DNA of 21,329 nt, from the NCBI GenBank assembly GCA_963925605.1, contig CAWURY010000029.1, forward strand, positions 1 through 21,329, written 5' to 3'. A model generated the notes under the pieces. That model saw only the letters and a program-made list of their open reading frames with translations. It made no database searches and had not been told where the DNA came from. Below, in pieces: positions 1-7,592 of this stretch. A program made the translations under genes and the position numbers. Positions within the stretch are counted from its first letter, which is position 1; every line of letters starts with the position of its first letter. Source of the DNA: Porticoccus sp963925605. GTDB taxonomy: Bacteria; Pseudomonadota; Gammaproteobacteria; Pseudomonadales; Porticoccaceae.

Positions 1-258
1 TTAGCTGCGTTCTTCCTCAGCTTTGCTTTTAATGTGCATTCAAGCACAATGCATAGTATTGCGCATTTTGGCTATGATCATGGCAATGCCACTGAATGCC
101 AAGATTGCAACTTAAGGCAACAAGTAACACAGCTGCTTAACCCCCTAGATTTTTCTGATTTTAGCCTGCTAGTTTTTTCGGTTCCTAAAAGTGATATCTA
201 CGAAGACAGTCAAATTTTTCGCAGATCATTACTGACAAAACAACCCCAAGCCCCATAA
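1..258 (+). CDS. Small exported His/Cys-rich protein (3' part, start lies outside the window)
   Basis: The frame is open from the first base and ends with TAA at 256-258. The first residues (LAAFFLSFAF) look like the hydrophobic end of a signal peptide, so the true start is upstream and the GTG at 34 is not needed. The mature part is short. Near its N-terminus it carries a His-rich stretch followed by a CxxC pair (HSIAHFGYDH, then ECQDC). Small exported proteins of this kind, with an HxxxH-like stretch and a CxxC, occur beside metal-uptake genes in other proteobacteria. Together with the ZnuD-like receptor 65 bases downstream, this suggests a periplasmic metal-handling role. That role is inference. 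I do not recognise a named family with certainty; a DUF2946-like relationship is possible. Confidence 0.6.
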   Translation, partial: LAAFFLSFAFNVHSSTMHSIAHFGYDHGNATECQDCNLRQQVTQLLNPLDFSDFSLLVFSVPKSDIYEDSQIFRRSLLTKQPQAP

Positions 259-323
259 AAAATTCCTAGAAATCAAACTTAGTTTAATTATTTTTTAGCT
301 AAAGTCTTTATAGGAATTTCACT

Positions 324-2399
324 ATGCGTCACTTTATATTGTGCGTTCTTGTAGTGTGCTTTTCAGCACACGCTAAGAGCATCAAAATTAATATACAAGA
401 AATACCAGTAACAGCAAATCCGCTCAATCTGACTTCTAGCGAGCTGGTCACTCCAGCTCACGTTGTGAACGGTCAGGCCTTGCAAGCATTAAATGCATCA
501 TCTCTGGGTGAAACCCTGAAGAAAGTCCCGGGGATTAATAATAGTGCTTGGGGGAGTCATGTTGGGCAGCCCGTAATAAGAGGGATGAGCAAGAATAGAA
601 TAAAAATTTTAAGCAATGGCATGAAGGTGAATGATGTTTCGGCTGTTTCAAGCGATCATCAGGTCGCTACTGACAGTATATCTGCAGACCAAATTGAGAT
701 TATCAGGGGGCCTGCATCAATTATTTATGGGGGTGGATCGATAGGCGGAATCATTAATATAATAGATCATCGCATTCATGATGAGTTCACTGAAGGGATC
801 GCAGGACAGTATGACCTTAGTCAAGGCGGACCTGGAAGAGAGACCTCGAATGCTTTTTCAGCTGATTACGGCACTAAAGGCATGATGCTGCATTTTGATG
901 GGTATAAGCGTGATAGTAAAAATCTTAAGATTCCAGGAAAATCGGTCTCCAGAAAGCTGGCAGCAGCAGAGGGTTTTGCAAGAAACAAGAATGGAAAAGA
1001 TACACTCAATAGTTCATATAATGACAGCCATGGCGGCTCACTAGGAATTTCTTATGTATTTGATGATGGACATACTGGTTTTGCATTTTCAAATAATCGG
1101 ATGGGCTATGGAAACCCAGTTGAAGATGGGGCTCGGTTCGATTTAAATTCAGACCGTTACGATTATGTTTATGAAATAAGTGACCTTACTGCCAATGTTG
1201 ATAAATTCAAAGTTAAGGTGGGTTATGGCGATTATGATCATCAAGAGATTGAGCCTGATGGCGCCATTGGTACAGAATTCATGCAAAAAAATGCTGAAGG
1301 TAAATTTGAATTCATACATTCATTTTTAAGTGACTCGCCAGGAGTGATAGGCGTTGATCTGGGAACAACGAGATTTACCAAGGACAAAGGGGACGCTTTG
1401 ATCGCTAATAACCATAGCAAGCATGCTTCTCTGTATTTGCTAGAATCTTTCCTTGTTGGTGAGAAAAAATTTACAGTGGGATTTAGGCAGGGCCATACAC
1501 GTTATTATTCCAATGATTTTGTTAGTGATGATGGTTGTACAGTGGCTTACAGTGAAGGCATTGCCTGTGCGGCCTCAGGGGGTAGCGAAGGGGCTACTAA
1601 TTTTGATGATTATGTGGCGTCCTACAACACCAGTAATTTTTCAATTGGTTCTTTATCTCAAATAACTTCAGACTGGCTGCTCCGTTTTAATTTGAGTCAC
1701 TCACAAAGAGCGCCGTCTCACAACGAGCTCTTTTCTTACGGTACTCATCATGCTACAGAAACTGTTGAACAGGGTAGCAGGGCTCTTGATAAAGAACGCT
1801 CTACCAGTATTGATGCTGCGTTTGAATGGAGTCATGATGATAAGAATTTTTCCATAACACCTTACTTTACTCGGTTTAATAGCTATATCGCGCTACTGAA
1901 TTCTGGCAGCACTCAGCACCATATACATGAAGGGGAGGAAGAGAGTGAGGCGCTTCCCGTCTATTCATATAAAAATATTCCTGCTGAGTTTTACGGATTG
2001 GAGTTGCAAGGTGGCTTTGCTTTGGCGGATCATTACAGCATTAATGTTTGGGGTGACCATGTAAGGGCTAAAAATAAGGATGGAGGCGATTTGCCTAGAA
2101 TACCGGCCCTAAGGTTCGGCGCAGGAATATCTGGTCAATGGAAAAATTTTTCTAGTAATTTAGATTTAACGTGGGTCTCAGATCAAACTAAAATTGCATC
2201 TTATGAATTGAAGACTGACGGCTACACCGATCTGTCTCTAGATATGAAATATCGCTTACCTTTCAAAAAGACAGTCAGTTTTTTCATAAAAGCCGATAAC
2301 TTGCTGGATGAAGAAAAAAGAGATCATGCGTCATTTATCAAGGATCAAGTTTTATCGGGAGGAAGATCAATTCATGGTGGAGTTTCAGTGAACTTTTAA
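324..2399 (+). CDS. ZnuD-like TonB-dependent outer-membrane receptor, probable zinc uptake
   Basis: The protein has 691 residues. A signal peptide ends near AHA (residues 15-17) and is followed by a TonB-box-like EIPVTA segment. The plug domain covers about residues 40-150 and contains TLKKVPGI and IEIIRGPASIIYGGGSIGGIINI. The rest is a beta-barrel ending in Phe, as outer-membrane barrels do. The barrel has a short Cys loop (C405 and C415), a His pair (H475-H476) and a His/acidic loop (HHIHEGEEESE from 532). His-rich and Cys-bridged extracellular loops, and the segment around SHNELFSYGTHHATETVEQG, resemble the zinc receptor ZnuD of Neisseria and Acinetobacter. A TonB-dependent receptor is certain; zinc as substrate is inference. 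The start follows AGGAA by 8 bases. No Zur-like box is visible in the 65-base gap upstream, so any shared operator would lie before the window. AAAGGAG directly after the stop codon has no credible gene behind it. Confidence 0.85.
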   Translation: MRHFILCVLVVCFSAHAKSIKINIQEIPVTANPLNLTSSELVTPAHVVNGQALQALNASSLGETLKKVPGINNSAWGSHVGQPVIRGMSKNRIKILSNGMKVNDVSAVSSDHQVATDSISADQIEIIRGPASIIYGGGSIGGIINIIDHRIHDEFTEGIAGQYDLSQGGPGRETSNAFSADYGTKGMMLHFDGYKRDSKNLKIPGKSVSRKLAAAEGFARNKNGKDTLNSSYNDSHGGSLGISYVFDDGHTGFAFSNNRMGYGNPVEDGARFDLNSDRYDYVYEISDLTANVDKFKVKVGYGDYDHQEIEPDGAIGTEFMQKNAEGKFEFIHSFLSDSPGVIGVDLGTTRFTKDKGDALIANNHSKHASLYLLESFLVGEKKFTVGFRQGHTRYYSNDFVSDDGCTVAYSEGIACAASGGSEGATNFDDYVASYNTSNFSIGSLSQITSDWLLRFNLSHSQRAPSHNELFSYGTHHATETVEQGSRALDKERSTSIDAAFEWSHDDKNFSITPYFTRFNSYIALLNSGSTQHHIHEGEEESEALPVYSYKNIPAEFYGLELQGGFALADHYSINVWGDHVRAKNKDGGDLPRIPALRFGAGISGQWKNFSSNLDLTWVSDQTKIASYELKTDGYTDLSLDMKYRLPFKKTVSFFIKADNLLDEEKRDHASFIKDQVLSGGRSIHGGVSVNF

Positions 2400-2599
2400 A
2401 GGAGATACAACTGTTAATAATTATTCGATATCGCTCTATGCCCTAGACCTTGGCTGCCTGCGTGAAGAAAATAATGATTATATTTTTTGAGTGGGTAATT
2501 TTTCAGAAAAGAAATGGGTTTAGTGAAACCAATAAAAGAGCTAAAATGCGGATAGATGAGTTCAACTGTGTTACTTTGTTTTTTTGGAGATGTAAATTA

Positions 2600-2920
2600 A
2601 TGGATATTATGGAAACCATCCGCGAACAAATAGAAGAGAACCCCATTATTCTTTATATGAAGGGGTCTCCAAATGCACCGCAATGCGGCTTTTCTGCGCG
2701 CACTATAGAGGCTCTAACTGCTTGCGGTGAGCGTTTTGCTTTTGTGGATATATTGACTAATCCAGAGATTCGATCGAACCTCCCCCTGTATGGAAACTGG
2801 CCGACATTCCCCCAGCTTTGGGTAAAAGGTGAGCTGGTTGGAGGTTGTGATATTATTACAGAAATGCATGCAAAAGGTGAGCTGGCCCCGTTGATTAAAG
2901 AGGCATCCCAAGCTGTTTGA
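2600..2920 (+). CDS. grxD: Monothiol glutaredoxin GrxD (Grx4)
   Basis: A 106-residue monothiol glutaredoxin, which binds and delivers [2Fe-2S] clusters in the cytoplasm with glutathione and BolA partners. It has the CGFS active site at residues 29-32, the preceding K21, the cis-proline segment WPTFPQLWV (67-75) and the glutathione-binding GGCD (81-84). Length is close to E. coli Grx4. I chose ATG 2600 because GGAG at 2586-2589 precedes it by 10 bases and the protein then begins MDIMETI like the family. The frame remains open upstream to 2450, but that extension lacks homology and a ribosome site. GrxD sits near the same peroxiredoxin in Pseudomonas as well, as far as I recall. Confidence 0.95.
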   Translation: MDIMETIREQIEENPIILYMKGSPNAPQCGFSARTIEALTACGERFAFVDILTNPEIRSNLPLYGNWPTFPQLWVKGELVGGCDIITEMHAKGELAPLIKEASQAV

Positions 2921-3109
2921 TTTGGCTTCTAGTACCAAGCGTAGAGTGTTTGGCGGTAGCTAGTTTTTTAGTGTCTATCTATCGATACTATAGAAAATTA
3001 CAATATGACTGTCATCTGTGGTAGTGTAATACTATGATTTTTATTTCCAAAAAATAGTGAAATAGCTCATTATTCTAGCTGTTTAATTATGACAAAAAGG
3101 AGTTTTATT

Positions 3110-3715
3110 ATGGGAGTATTAGTAGGCAAGAAGGCTCCAGACTTCACTTCTGGTGCGGTACTGGCTAGTGGTGAGATTGTTGATGAGTTCAACTTATATG
3201 CAACCATCAAAGGAAAGAAGGCGGTCATTTTCTTCTATCCTTTAGATTTTACATTTGTATGCCCTTCGGAATTAATTGCATTTGATCATCGTATCGAAGA
3301 ATTCAAGAAACGAGGCGTTGAAGTGATAGGTGTCTCTATTGATTCTGTGTTTACTCATAACGCATGGCGCAATACAGCGATTAATGATGGCGGTATTGGG
3401 CAGGTAAGATACCCCCTCGTTGCTGACATGAAGCATGAAATTTGCCAAGCTTACGATGTTGAATTTGGGGATGCTGGAGTTGCTTTTCGTGGCTCATTCT
3501 TGATTGGTGAAGACGGTATTGTTTATCATCAAATCGTCAATCACTTGCCATTAGGGCGTGATATTGATGAAATGCTTCGTATTATCGATGCCTTGAGTTT
3601 CCATCAAAAGCATGGTGAAGTATGCCCCGCTGGCTGGAAAGATGGAGATAAAGGTATGGCAGCATCTCCTGATGGAGTTGCAGCTTATCTTGCAGAAAAT
3701 GCAGATAATCTCTAA
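3110..3715 (+). CDS. Typical 2-Cys peroxiredoxin (AhpC/TSA family)
   Basis: A 201-residue thioredoxin-fold peroxidase that reduces hydrogen peroxide and organic peroxides in the cytoplasm. The peroxidatic cysteine is C51 in FYPLDFTFVCPSE and the resolving cysteine is C172 in GEVCPAGW, as in AhpC/Prx1 enzymes. A GGIG loop is present, but the C-terminal YF motif of over-oxidation-sensitive eukaryotic enzymes is absent, so the enzyme should resist inactivation. The start is ATG 3110: AAAAAGGAG ends at 3102, 7 bases before it. The in-frame ATG at 3089 would place that ribosome site inside the gene. The sequence closely resembles the Pseudomonas peroxiredoxin encoded near rnt. A strong terminator follows. 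No ahpF is adjacent, so the reductant is probably thioredoxin. Confidence 0.95.
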   Translation: MGVLVGKKAPDFTSGAVLASGEIVDEFNLYATIKGKKAVIFFYPLDFTFVCPSELIAFDHRIEEFKKRGVEVIGVSIDSVFTHNAWRNTAINDGGIGQVRYPLVADMKHEICQAYDVEFGDAGVAFRGSFLIGEDGIVYHQIVNHLPLGRDIDEMLRIIDALSFHQKHGEVCPAGWKDGDKGMAASPDGVAAYLAENADNL

Positions 3716-3767
3716 GCTTGATGGATAAAATTAAAGATTATATTTTCAAGCTATTTGGGAATATTAT

Positions 3768-3800
3768 AAAAACCGCAGAAGAATATTCTGCGGTTTTTAT
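3768..3800 (+). terminator. Rho-independent terminator after the peroxiredoxin gene
   Basis: A perfect 13-bp inverted repeat, AAAAACCGCAGAA (3768-3780) and TTCTGCGGTTTTT (3786-3798), is separated by the loop GAATA. The GC-rich core ends in a T run, and the A run on the left arm would let it act on the opposite strand too. It lies 52 bases after the peroxiredoxin stop codon and 33 bases before slyX, so slyX needs its own promoter or read-through. Confidence 0.92.
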
Positions 3801-3833
3801 TGTTAGGCAGATAACTATTTTTTGGAGATCTCG

Positions 3834-4040
3834 GTGTCTATAGAGAGAATAATCGAGCTGGAAACGAAGCTGGCCTACCAAGAAGATACTGTTCGCCAGC
3901 TCAATGATGTGGTTTGTCGACAGCAAAGCCAGATAGATAGGCTGCTTAAGAGATACGAGCTGTTGGCCTCATCAACAAAAATATTATCTGATAAGCTCTC
4001 AGAGGAGCCCGAAGAAATCATTAGACCTCCACACTACTAA
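3834..4040 (+). CDS. slyX: SlyX family protein
   Basis: A 68-residue cytoplasmic protein of unknown molecular function. It has the family pattern: an N-terminal coiled-coil-like helix (ERIIELETKLAYQEDTVRQLN), a second heptad stretch, and the conserved C-terminus PPHY. The start is GTG 3834, preceded by GGAG at 3824-3827 with a 6-base gap. The TTG at 3822 overlaps that ribosome site and is rejected. It is convergent with maeB, whose stop codon lies 32 bases beyond. Confidence 0.9.
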   Translation: MSIERIIELETKLAYQEDTVRQLNDVVCRQQSQIDRLLKRYELLASSTKILSDKLSEEPEEIIRPPHY

Positions 4041-4072
4041 ATAATATGTTGCCCCTCTAACTGAATGTTATC

Positions 4073-6364
4073 TTAGTCCTCAGTTTCTACGTGGTCGGCT
4101 ACGGTGAAAAAATCTGATCCCATCATAGCTGTAGTGTTCAAAATTCCCCTCCCCGAAACCGAAGGTATCAGTATGTGTGCTGGTTTTTCTAGACCATTCA
4201 GAAAAGGCCCCACAAGGCGAGCATTGGTGAGCGAGCGAATTAAACCCAGAGCTATGCTTGCAGCATCCATATTTGGCATAATTAATACGTTCGCTCTTCC
4301 GGTGATATTAGTGTTATTGCAAATAGTTTTCCTGAGCGTCTCATTAAGAGCAGACATGGCATGCATTTCACCATCAATTTCAATATGAGGAATTTCAGTG
4401 CGAAGTTTTTCCGCAGCTTGCTTCATTTTGTGGGCTGACTGGTCGTCATACGTCCCGTAGTTGGAGTGAGATAGTAGAGCAACTTTGGGCGTGACTCCGC
4501 ATCCTTTTACAAAATTGATCGCATCTTTTGTGATATCAATAATCTGCTCTTCAGTGGGATTTACATTAATAAATGCATCAGCTAGAAATAGTGGCCCATC
4601 ATCCAATAACAAAATGCAGACAGATGAAACGCTGCTATTGTCATTGCGCGGAGGAATGATGCTTGCAATCTTGCTTAGATGTTGATCATAGCGACCAGAT
4701 TTTCCGCAGATTAATCCGTCAGCATCTCCTAATGCCACCATAAGAGATGCGATCACTGTGTTGTCTGTATGTATTGAGTTTCTTGCGGTTTCCGCAGAAA
4801 TGCCAGCACGCCCCACACATTTATGATAATGCCGCCAGTAATTTTCATGATGATCGCCATCCTCAGGATTAAAGATTTGCAGATCAACACCCGGGGTAAT
4901 GCGTAAGTTCATCTCTTTGATTTTACGGTCAATAACAGTGGGCCGACCAATCAGTATTGGTATGGCTATTTTTTCATCAATAACACCTTGCATAGCCCGA
5001 AGTACATCATCATTTTCACCTTCAGCATAGGCTATTCTTGGTGGATTTTTTCGAGCTCTTTCGATCATAGGCTGCATAAACAGCTGGCTACGATTGACGT
5101 AGCTGTGCAGCTTGTTTCGGTATGCCCGAAGGTCTTTTATTGGTCTGGTGGCAACACCGCTTTCCATGGCTGCTTTGACAACAGCTAAAGGGATCTCCTC
5201 AATAAGACGAGGATCAAATGGCTTGGGGATAAGATAGTCTGGGCCAAACTTAAGATCTTCTCCGGCATAGGCTTTAGCAACTACTGATGAAACTTCTCGG
5301 TGAGCTAAGTCGGCAATAGCCTTTACGCAAGCCTGTTTCATTTCGTCATTGATTGTGGTTGCCCCGCAATCTAGAGCACCCCGAAATATAAAAGGAAAAC
5401 AGAGAACATTGTTGACTTGATTTGGGTAATCAGAGCGGCCTGTTGCGATAATGGCATCAGGTCTAGCCGCCTTGGCTAGCTCGGGCATAATCTCAGGCGT
5501 TGGGTTAGACATAGCAAGTATTAATGGATTTGGCGCCATTTTTTTGACCATATCTGCTTTTAGAATTCCTGGACCAGACAAGCCTAAAAATAGATCAGCA
5601 TTTACTATGGCGTCATCAAGCGTTCTATCACTGGTTTCAACTGCATAGTCTTCTTTCCAGGGATTCATTCCCACTACCCTACCTTTGTATATGACGCCAT
5701 TGCGATCAATCATTCGAACATTTTCTTTACGCAGACCCATCGTTACAAGGAGGTTCACGCAGGCAATGCTTGCCGCGCCAGCCCCAGTCACAACAATTTT
5801 TATGTCTTCTATATTTTTTTCTACGATTCGTAGACCGTTATATACCGCCGCAGCCGATACAATAGCTGTTCCATGCTGATCATCATGGAAAACAGGTATG
5901 TTCATTCGCTCTCTTAGTTTCTGCTCAATAAGGAAGCATTCAGGGGCTTTAATATCTTCTAGATTGATGCCGCCAAAAGTGGGCTCAAGCGAGGCAACGA
6001 TATCTATGAATTTATCTGTATCAAGCTCGTCAATTTCGATATCAAATACATCGATATTAGCAAATTTTTTAAATAGAACCGCCTTTCCTTCCATCACAGG
6101 TTTCGATGCTAAGGGCCCTATATCTCCAAGACCCAAAACTGCGGTTCCGTTAGTAATAACACCGACAAGATTGCCGCGAGCAGTAACTTTGTCTACGTTT
6201 GCAGGATTTTTGACAATATAACCACAGGCGTAAGCTACTCCTGGTGAGTATGCCATGGCTAGATCGCGCGCATTGGCCATTGGTTTGGTGGGTCGGATTT
6301 CCAGTTTTCCTGGTGAGGGATCCATGTGATAGCGAAGAGATCTTTCTTTGAATGAATCGTCCAT
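4073..6364 (-). CDS. maeB: NADP-dependent malic enzyme with C-terminal phosphotransacetylase-like domain
   Basis: The 763-residue protein matches the MaeB architecture (E. coli about 759). Malate is oxidatively decarboxylated to pyruvate, giving NADPH for biosynthesis. The N-terminal malic enzyme part (to about 420) shows AYSPGVAYAC (38-47), the metal-binding regions near E136/D137 and FHDDQHGTAIV (159-169), and the nucleotide-binding VTGAGAASI (192-200). The C-terminal part (about 430-763) is a phosphotransacetylase-type domain. In this family it is thought to bind acetyl-CoA as a regulator rather than act as an enzyme. ATG 6364 follows a GAGAGAG ribosome site. It is divergent from the ferredoxin gene, with 210 bases between them. 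Confidence 0.96.
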   Translation of the reverse strand: MDDSFKERSLRYHMDPSPGKLEIRPTKPMANARDLAMAYSPGVAYACGYIVKNPANVDKVTARGNLVGVITNGTAVLGLGDIGPLASKPVMEGKAVLFKKFANIDVFDIEIDELDTDKFIDIVASLEPTFGGINLEDIKAPECFLIEQKLRERMNIPVFHDDQHGTAIVSAAAVYNGLRIVEKNIEDIKIVVTGAGAASIACVNLLVTMGLRKENVRMIDRNGVIYKGRVVGMNPWKEDYAVETSDRTLDDAIVNADLFLGLSGPGILKADMVKKMAPNPLILAMSNPTPEIMPELAKAARPDAIIATGRSDYPNQVNNVLCFPFIFRGALDCGATTINDEMKQACVKAIADLAHREVSSVVAKAYAGEDLKFGPDYLIPKPFDPRLIEEIPLAVVKAAMESGVATRPIKDLRAYRNKLHSYVNRSQLFMQPMIERARKNPPRIAYAEGENDDVLRAMQGVIDEKIAIPILIGRPTVIDRKIKEMNLRITPGVDLQIFNPEDGDHHENYWRHYHKCVGRAGISAETARNSIHTDNTVIASLMVALGDADGLICGKSGRYDQHLSKIASIIPPRNDNSSVSSVCILLLDDGPLFLADAFINVNPTEEQIIDITKDAINFVKGCGVTPKVALLSHSNYGTYDDQSAHKMKQAAEKLRTEIPHIEIDGEMHAMSALNETLRKTICNNTNITGRANVLIMPNMDAASIALGLIRSLTNARLVGPFLNGLEKPAHILIPSVSGRGILNTTAMMGSDFFTVADHVETED

Positions 6365-6490
6365 GGTTCTCTCTCGTAATTAAAGATCAGAGTAATTTTT
6401 GGGTTGAATTTCAATACCCTGACAATCGGTCATTCTAACGCGAGAGGGAATGTTCTGCCTAAGAAAATTGTCTTATTGTAATTTTAATTA

Positions 6491-6518
6491 TTGAGTTGCT
6501 GGGAGTTATGCTTTAAAT
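6491..6518 (+). promoter_or_regulatory. Possible promoter of the ferredoxin gene
   Basis: TTGAGT (6491-6496), a 16-base spacer and TTAAAT (6513-6518) form a weak sigma-70-like pair about 57 bases before the ferredoxin start, inside the maeB/ferredoxin divergent gap. Each box matches consensus at four of six positions, so this is a suggestion only. Confidence 0.25.
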
Positions 6519-6574
6519 ATAGATTCATGATGTAAGTAGTAATTTTATCAACAATCAAGTACGAGGTAAAAAGT

Positions 6575-6895
6575 ATGCCGCTTATTCATTATATTGAATC
6601 TAATGGCGACGAATATGAGGCCGAGGTGGCTCTTGGGGATTCGGTGATGCAGGGTGCAGTAGGCGCTATGATTGACGGAATTTTAGCTGAATGCGGAGGA
6701 AAGTGTCGTTGCGGAACATGTCATTGTTACGTCGATGAAGATTGGATGGATAAAGCAGGGGAAGTGAGCGATGCAGAAAAAATTATGCTAGAAATGGTTG
6801 TTGATCCTCAGGCCAACAGTCGACTGAGCTGTCAAATAATAGCAACTAAAGCGCTAGACGGATTAGTGATTAGGCTGCCTAAATCGCAGTATTAA
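6575..6895 (+). CDS. [2Fe-2S] ferredoxin, putidaredoxin/adrenodoxin type
   Basis: A 106-residue electron carrier. The cluster ligands are C40, C46, C49 and C86 (C-x5-C-x2-C then a distant C), and two further cysteines, C44 and C51, lie nearby. Length, spacing and the segments NSRLSCQII and LDGLVIRLP closely follow putidaredoxin (106 residues, with an aromatic C-terminus). Family members pass electrons from a flavoprotein reductase to cytochrome P450s or other oxygenases; the hscBA-linked Isc ferredoxin is a more distant relative. Neither a reductase nor a P450 is encoded in the window, so the partner is unknown. GAGG about 9 bases upstream supports the ATG. Confidence 0.9.
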   Translation: MPLIHYIESNGDEYEAEVALGDSVMQGAVGAMIDGILAECGGKCRCGTCHCYVDEDWMDKAGEVSDAEKIMLEMVVDPQANSRLSCQIIATKALDGLVIRLPKSQY

Positions 6896-6951
6896 TAAGT
6901 CTAAGCCTGCTTAAGGCACTTGCCGGTATGCTTTCGCAGATGATTTTCTGG

Positions 6952-7563
6952 TTACTCCCAACCCCCAAGTTCTCTCCATTTGTTGACGACCTTGCAAAAT
7001 AATTCTGCAGTTTTTTCTGCATCGTATAGCGCAGAATGAGCCTCATTGTTGTCGAACTTTATGTTTGCAGCCTTGCATGCTTTCGCTAAAACTGTTTGAC
7101 CGTAGGCCAAACCACCTAAGGTGGCTGTATCAAAGCATGAAAAACTATGGAACGGGCTTTGTTTAATGTTGTTTCGCTTAGCTGCGCTGTTTAAAAAACC
7201 GAGATCAAAATGAGCATTATGGCCAACCAGAACAGCCCTGCTGCAGCGAGCCTCTTTGATTGCATCGCGAATTTCTTGAAAAAATAAATTTAATACTTCT
7301 TCTTCATCTAAGGCTATACGGTAAGGGTCATTCGGGTCAATTCCTGTTATATCGAGTGCGGCTTGCTCAATATTTGATCCCTCAAATGGAGTCACCGAGT
7401 GAAAAATATTACAGCTTGGACCTAATATACCTTCATGATCAATGGAGAGAATAACGGCCCCAATTTCTAAGAGTGCATCTGTTTCGGAGTTAAAACCACC
7501 TGTTTCCACATCAACCACAACAGGCAAAAAACCTCTGAATCTGTCCGACATTAATTGATGCAT
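6952..7563 (-). CDS. rnt: Ribonuclease T
   Basis: A 203-residue 3'-5' exoribonuclease of the DEDDh family, which trims tRNA and other stable RNA 3' ends and turns over the tRNA CCA end. The catalytic residues are all visible: D18 and E20 in VVVDVETGG, D120 in GHNAHFD, and H176 and D181 in AHSALYDAEKT. Each is offset by five from E. coli RNase T. It lies 29 bases downstream of pyrC on the same strand, probably cotranscribed, as in Pseudomonas. The first ATG is used; the second, at 7551, has no better ribosome site. Confidence 0.96.
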   Translation of the reverse strand: MHQLMSDRFRGFLPVVVDVETGGFNSETDALLEIGAVILSIDHEGILGPSCNIFHSVTPFEGSNIEQAALDITGIDPNDPYRIALDEEEVLNLFFQEIRDAIKEARCSRAVLVGHNAHFDLGFLNSAAKRNNIKQSPFHSFSCFDTATLGGLAYGQTVLAKACKAANIKFDNNEAHSALYDAEKTAELFCKVVNKWRELGGWE

Positions 7564-7592
7564 GGGTCCGCCACTTAAAGTTAGTTATCAGG

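Noticed and set aside
259..323. Zur operator before the ZnuD-like receptor
   Set aside because: No inverted repeat of Zur type is visible in this gap; the operon promoter is probably outside the window.
2450..2599. Upstream extension of the grxD reading frame
   Set aside because: It would add 50 residues without homology, while ATG 2600 has a ribosome site and gives the normal GrxD length.
2970..3000. OxyR-type site before the peroxiredoxin gene (CTAT/ATAG-rich stretch)
   Set aside because: The tetranucleotides do not fall at the spacing of the OxyR consensus.
4104..6221. Several open frames of 60-107 codons on the plus strand opposite maeB
   Set aside because: They are antisense to a full-length, motif-complete malic enzyme and have no ribosome sites or recognisable domains.
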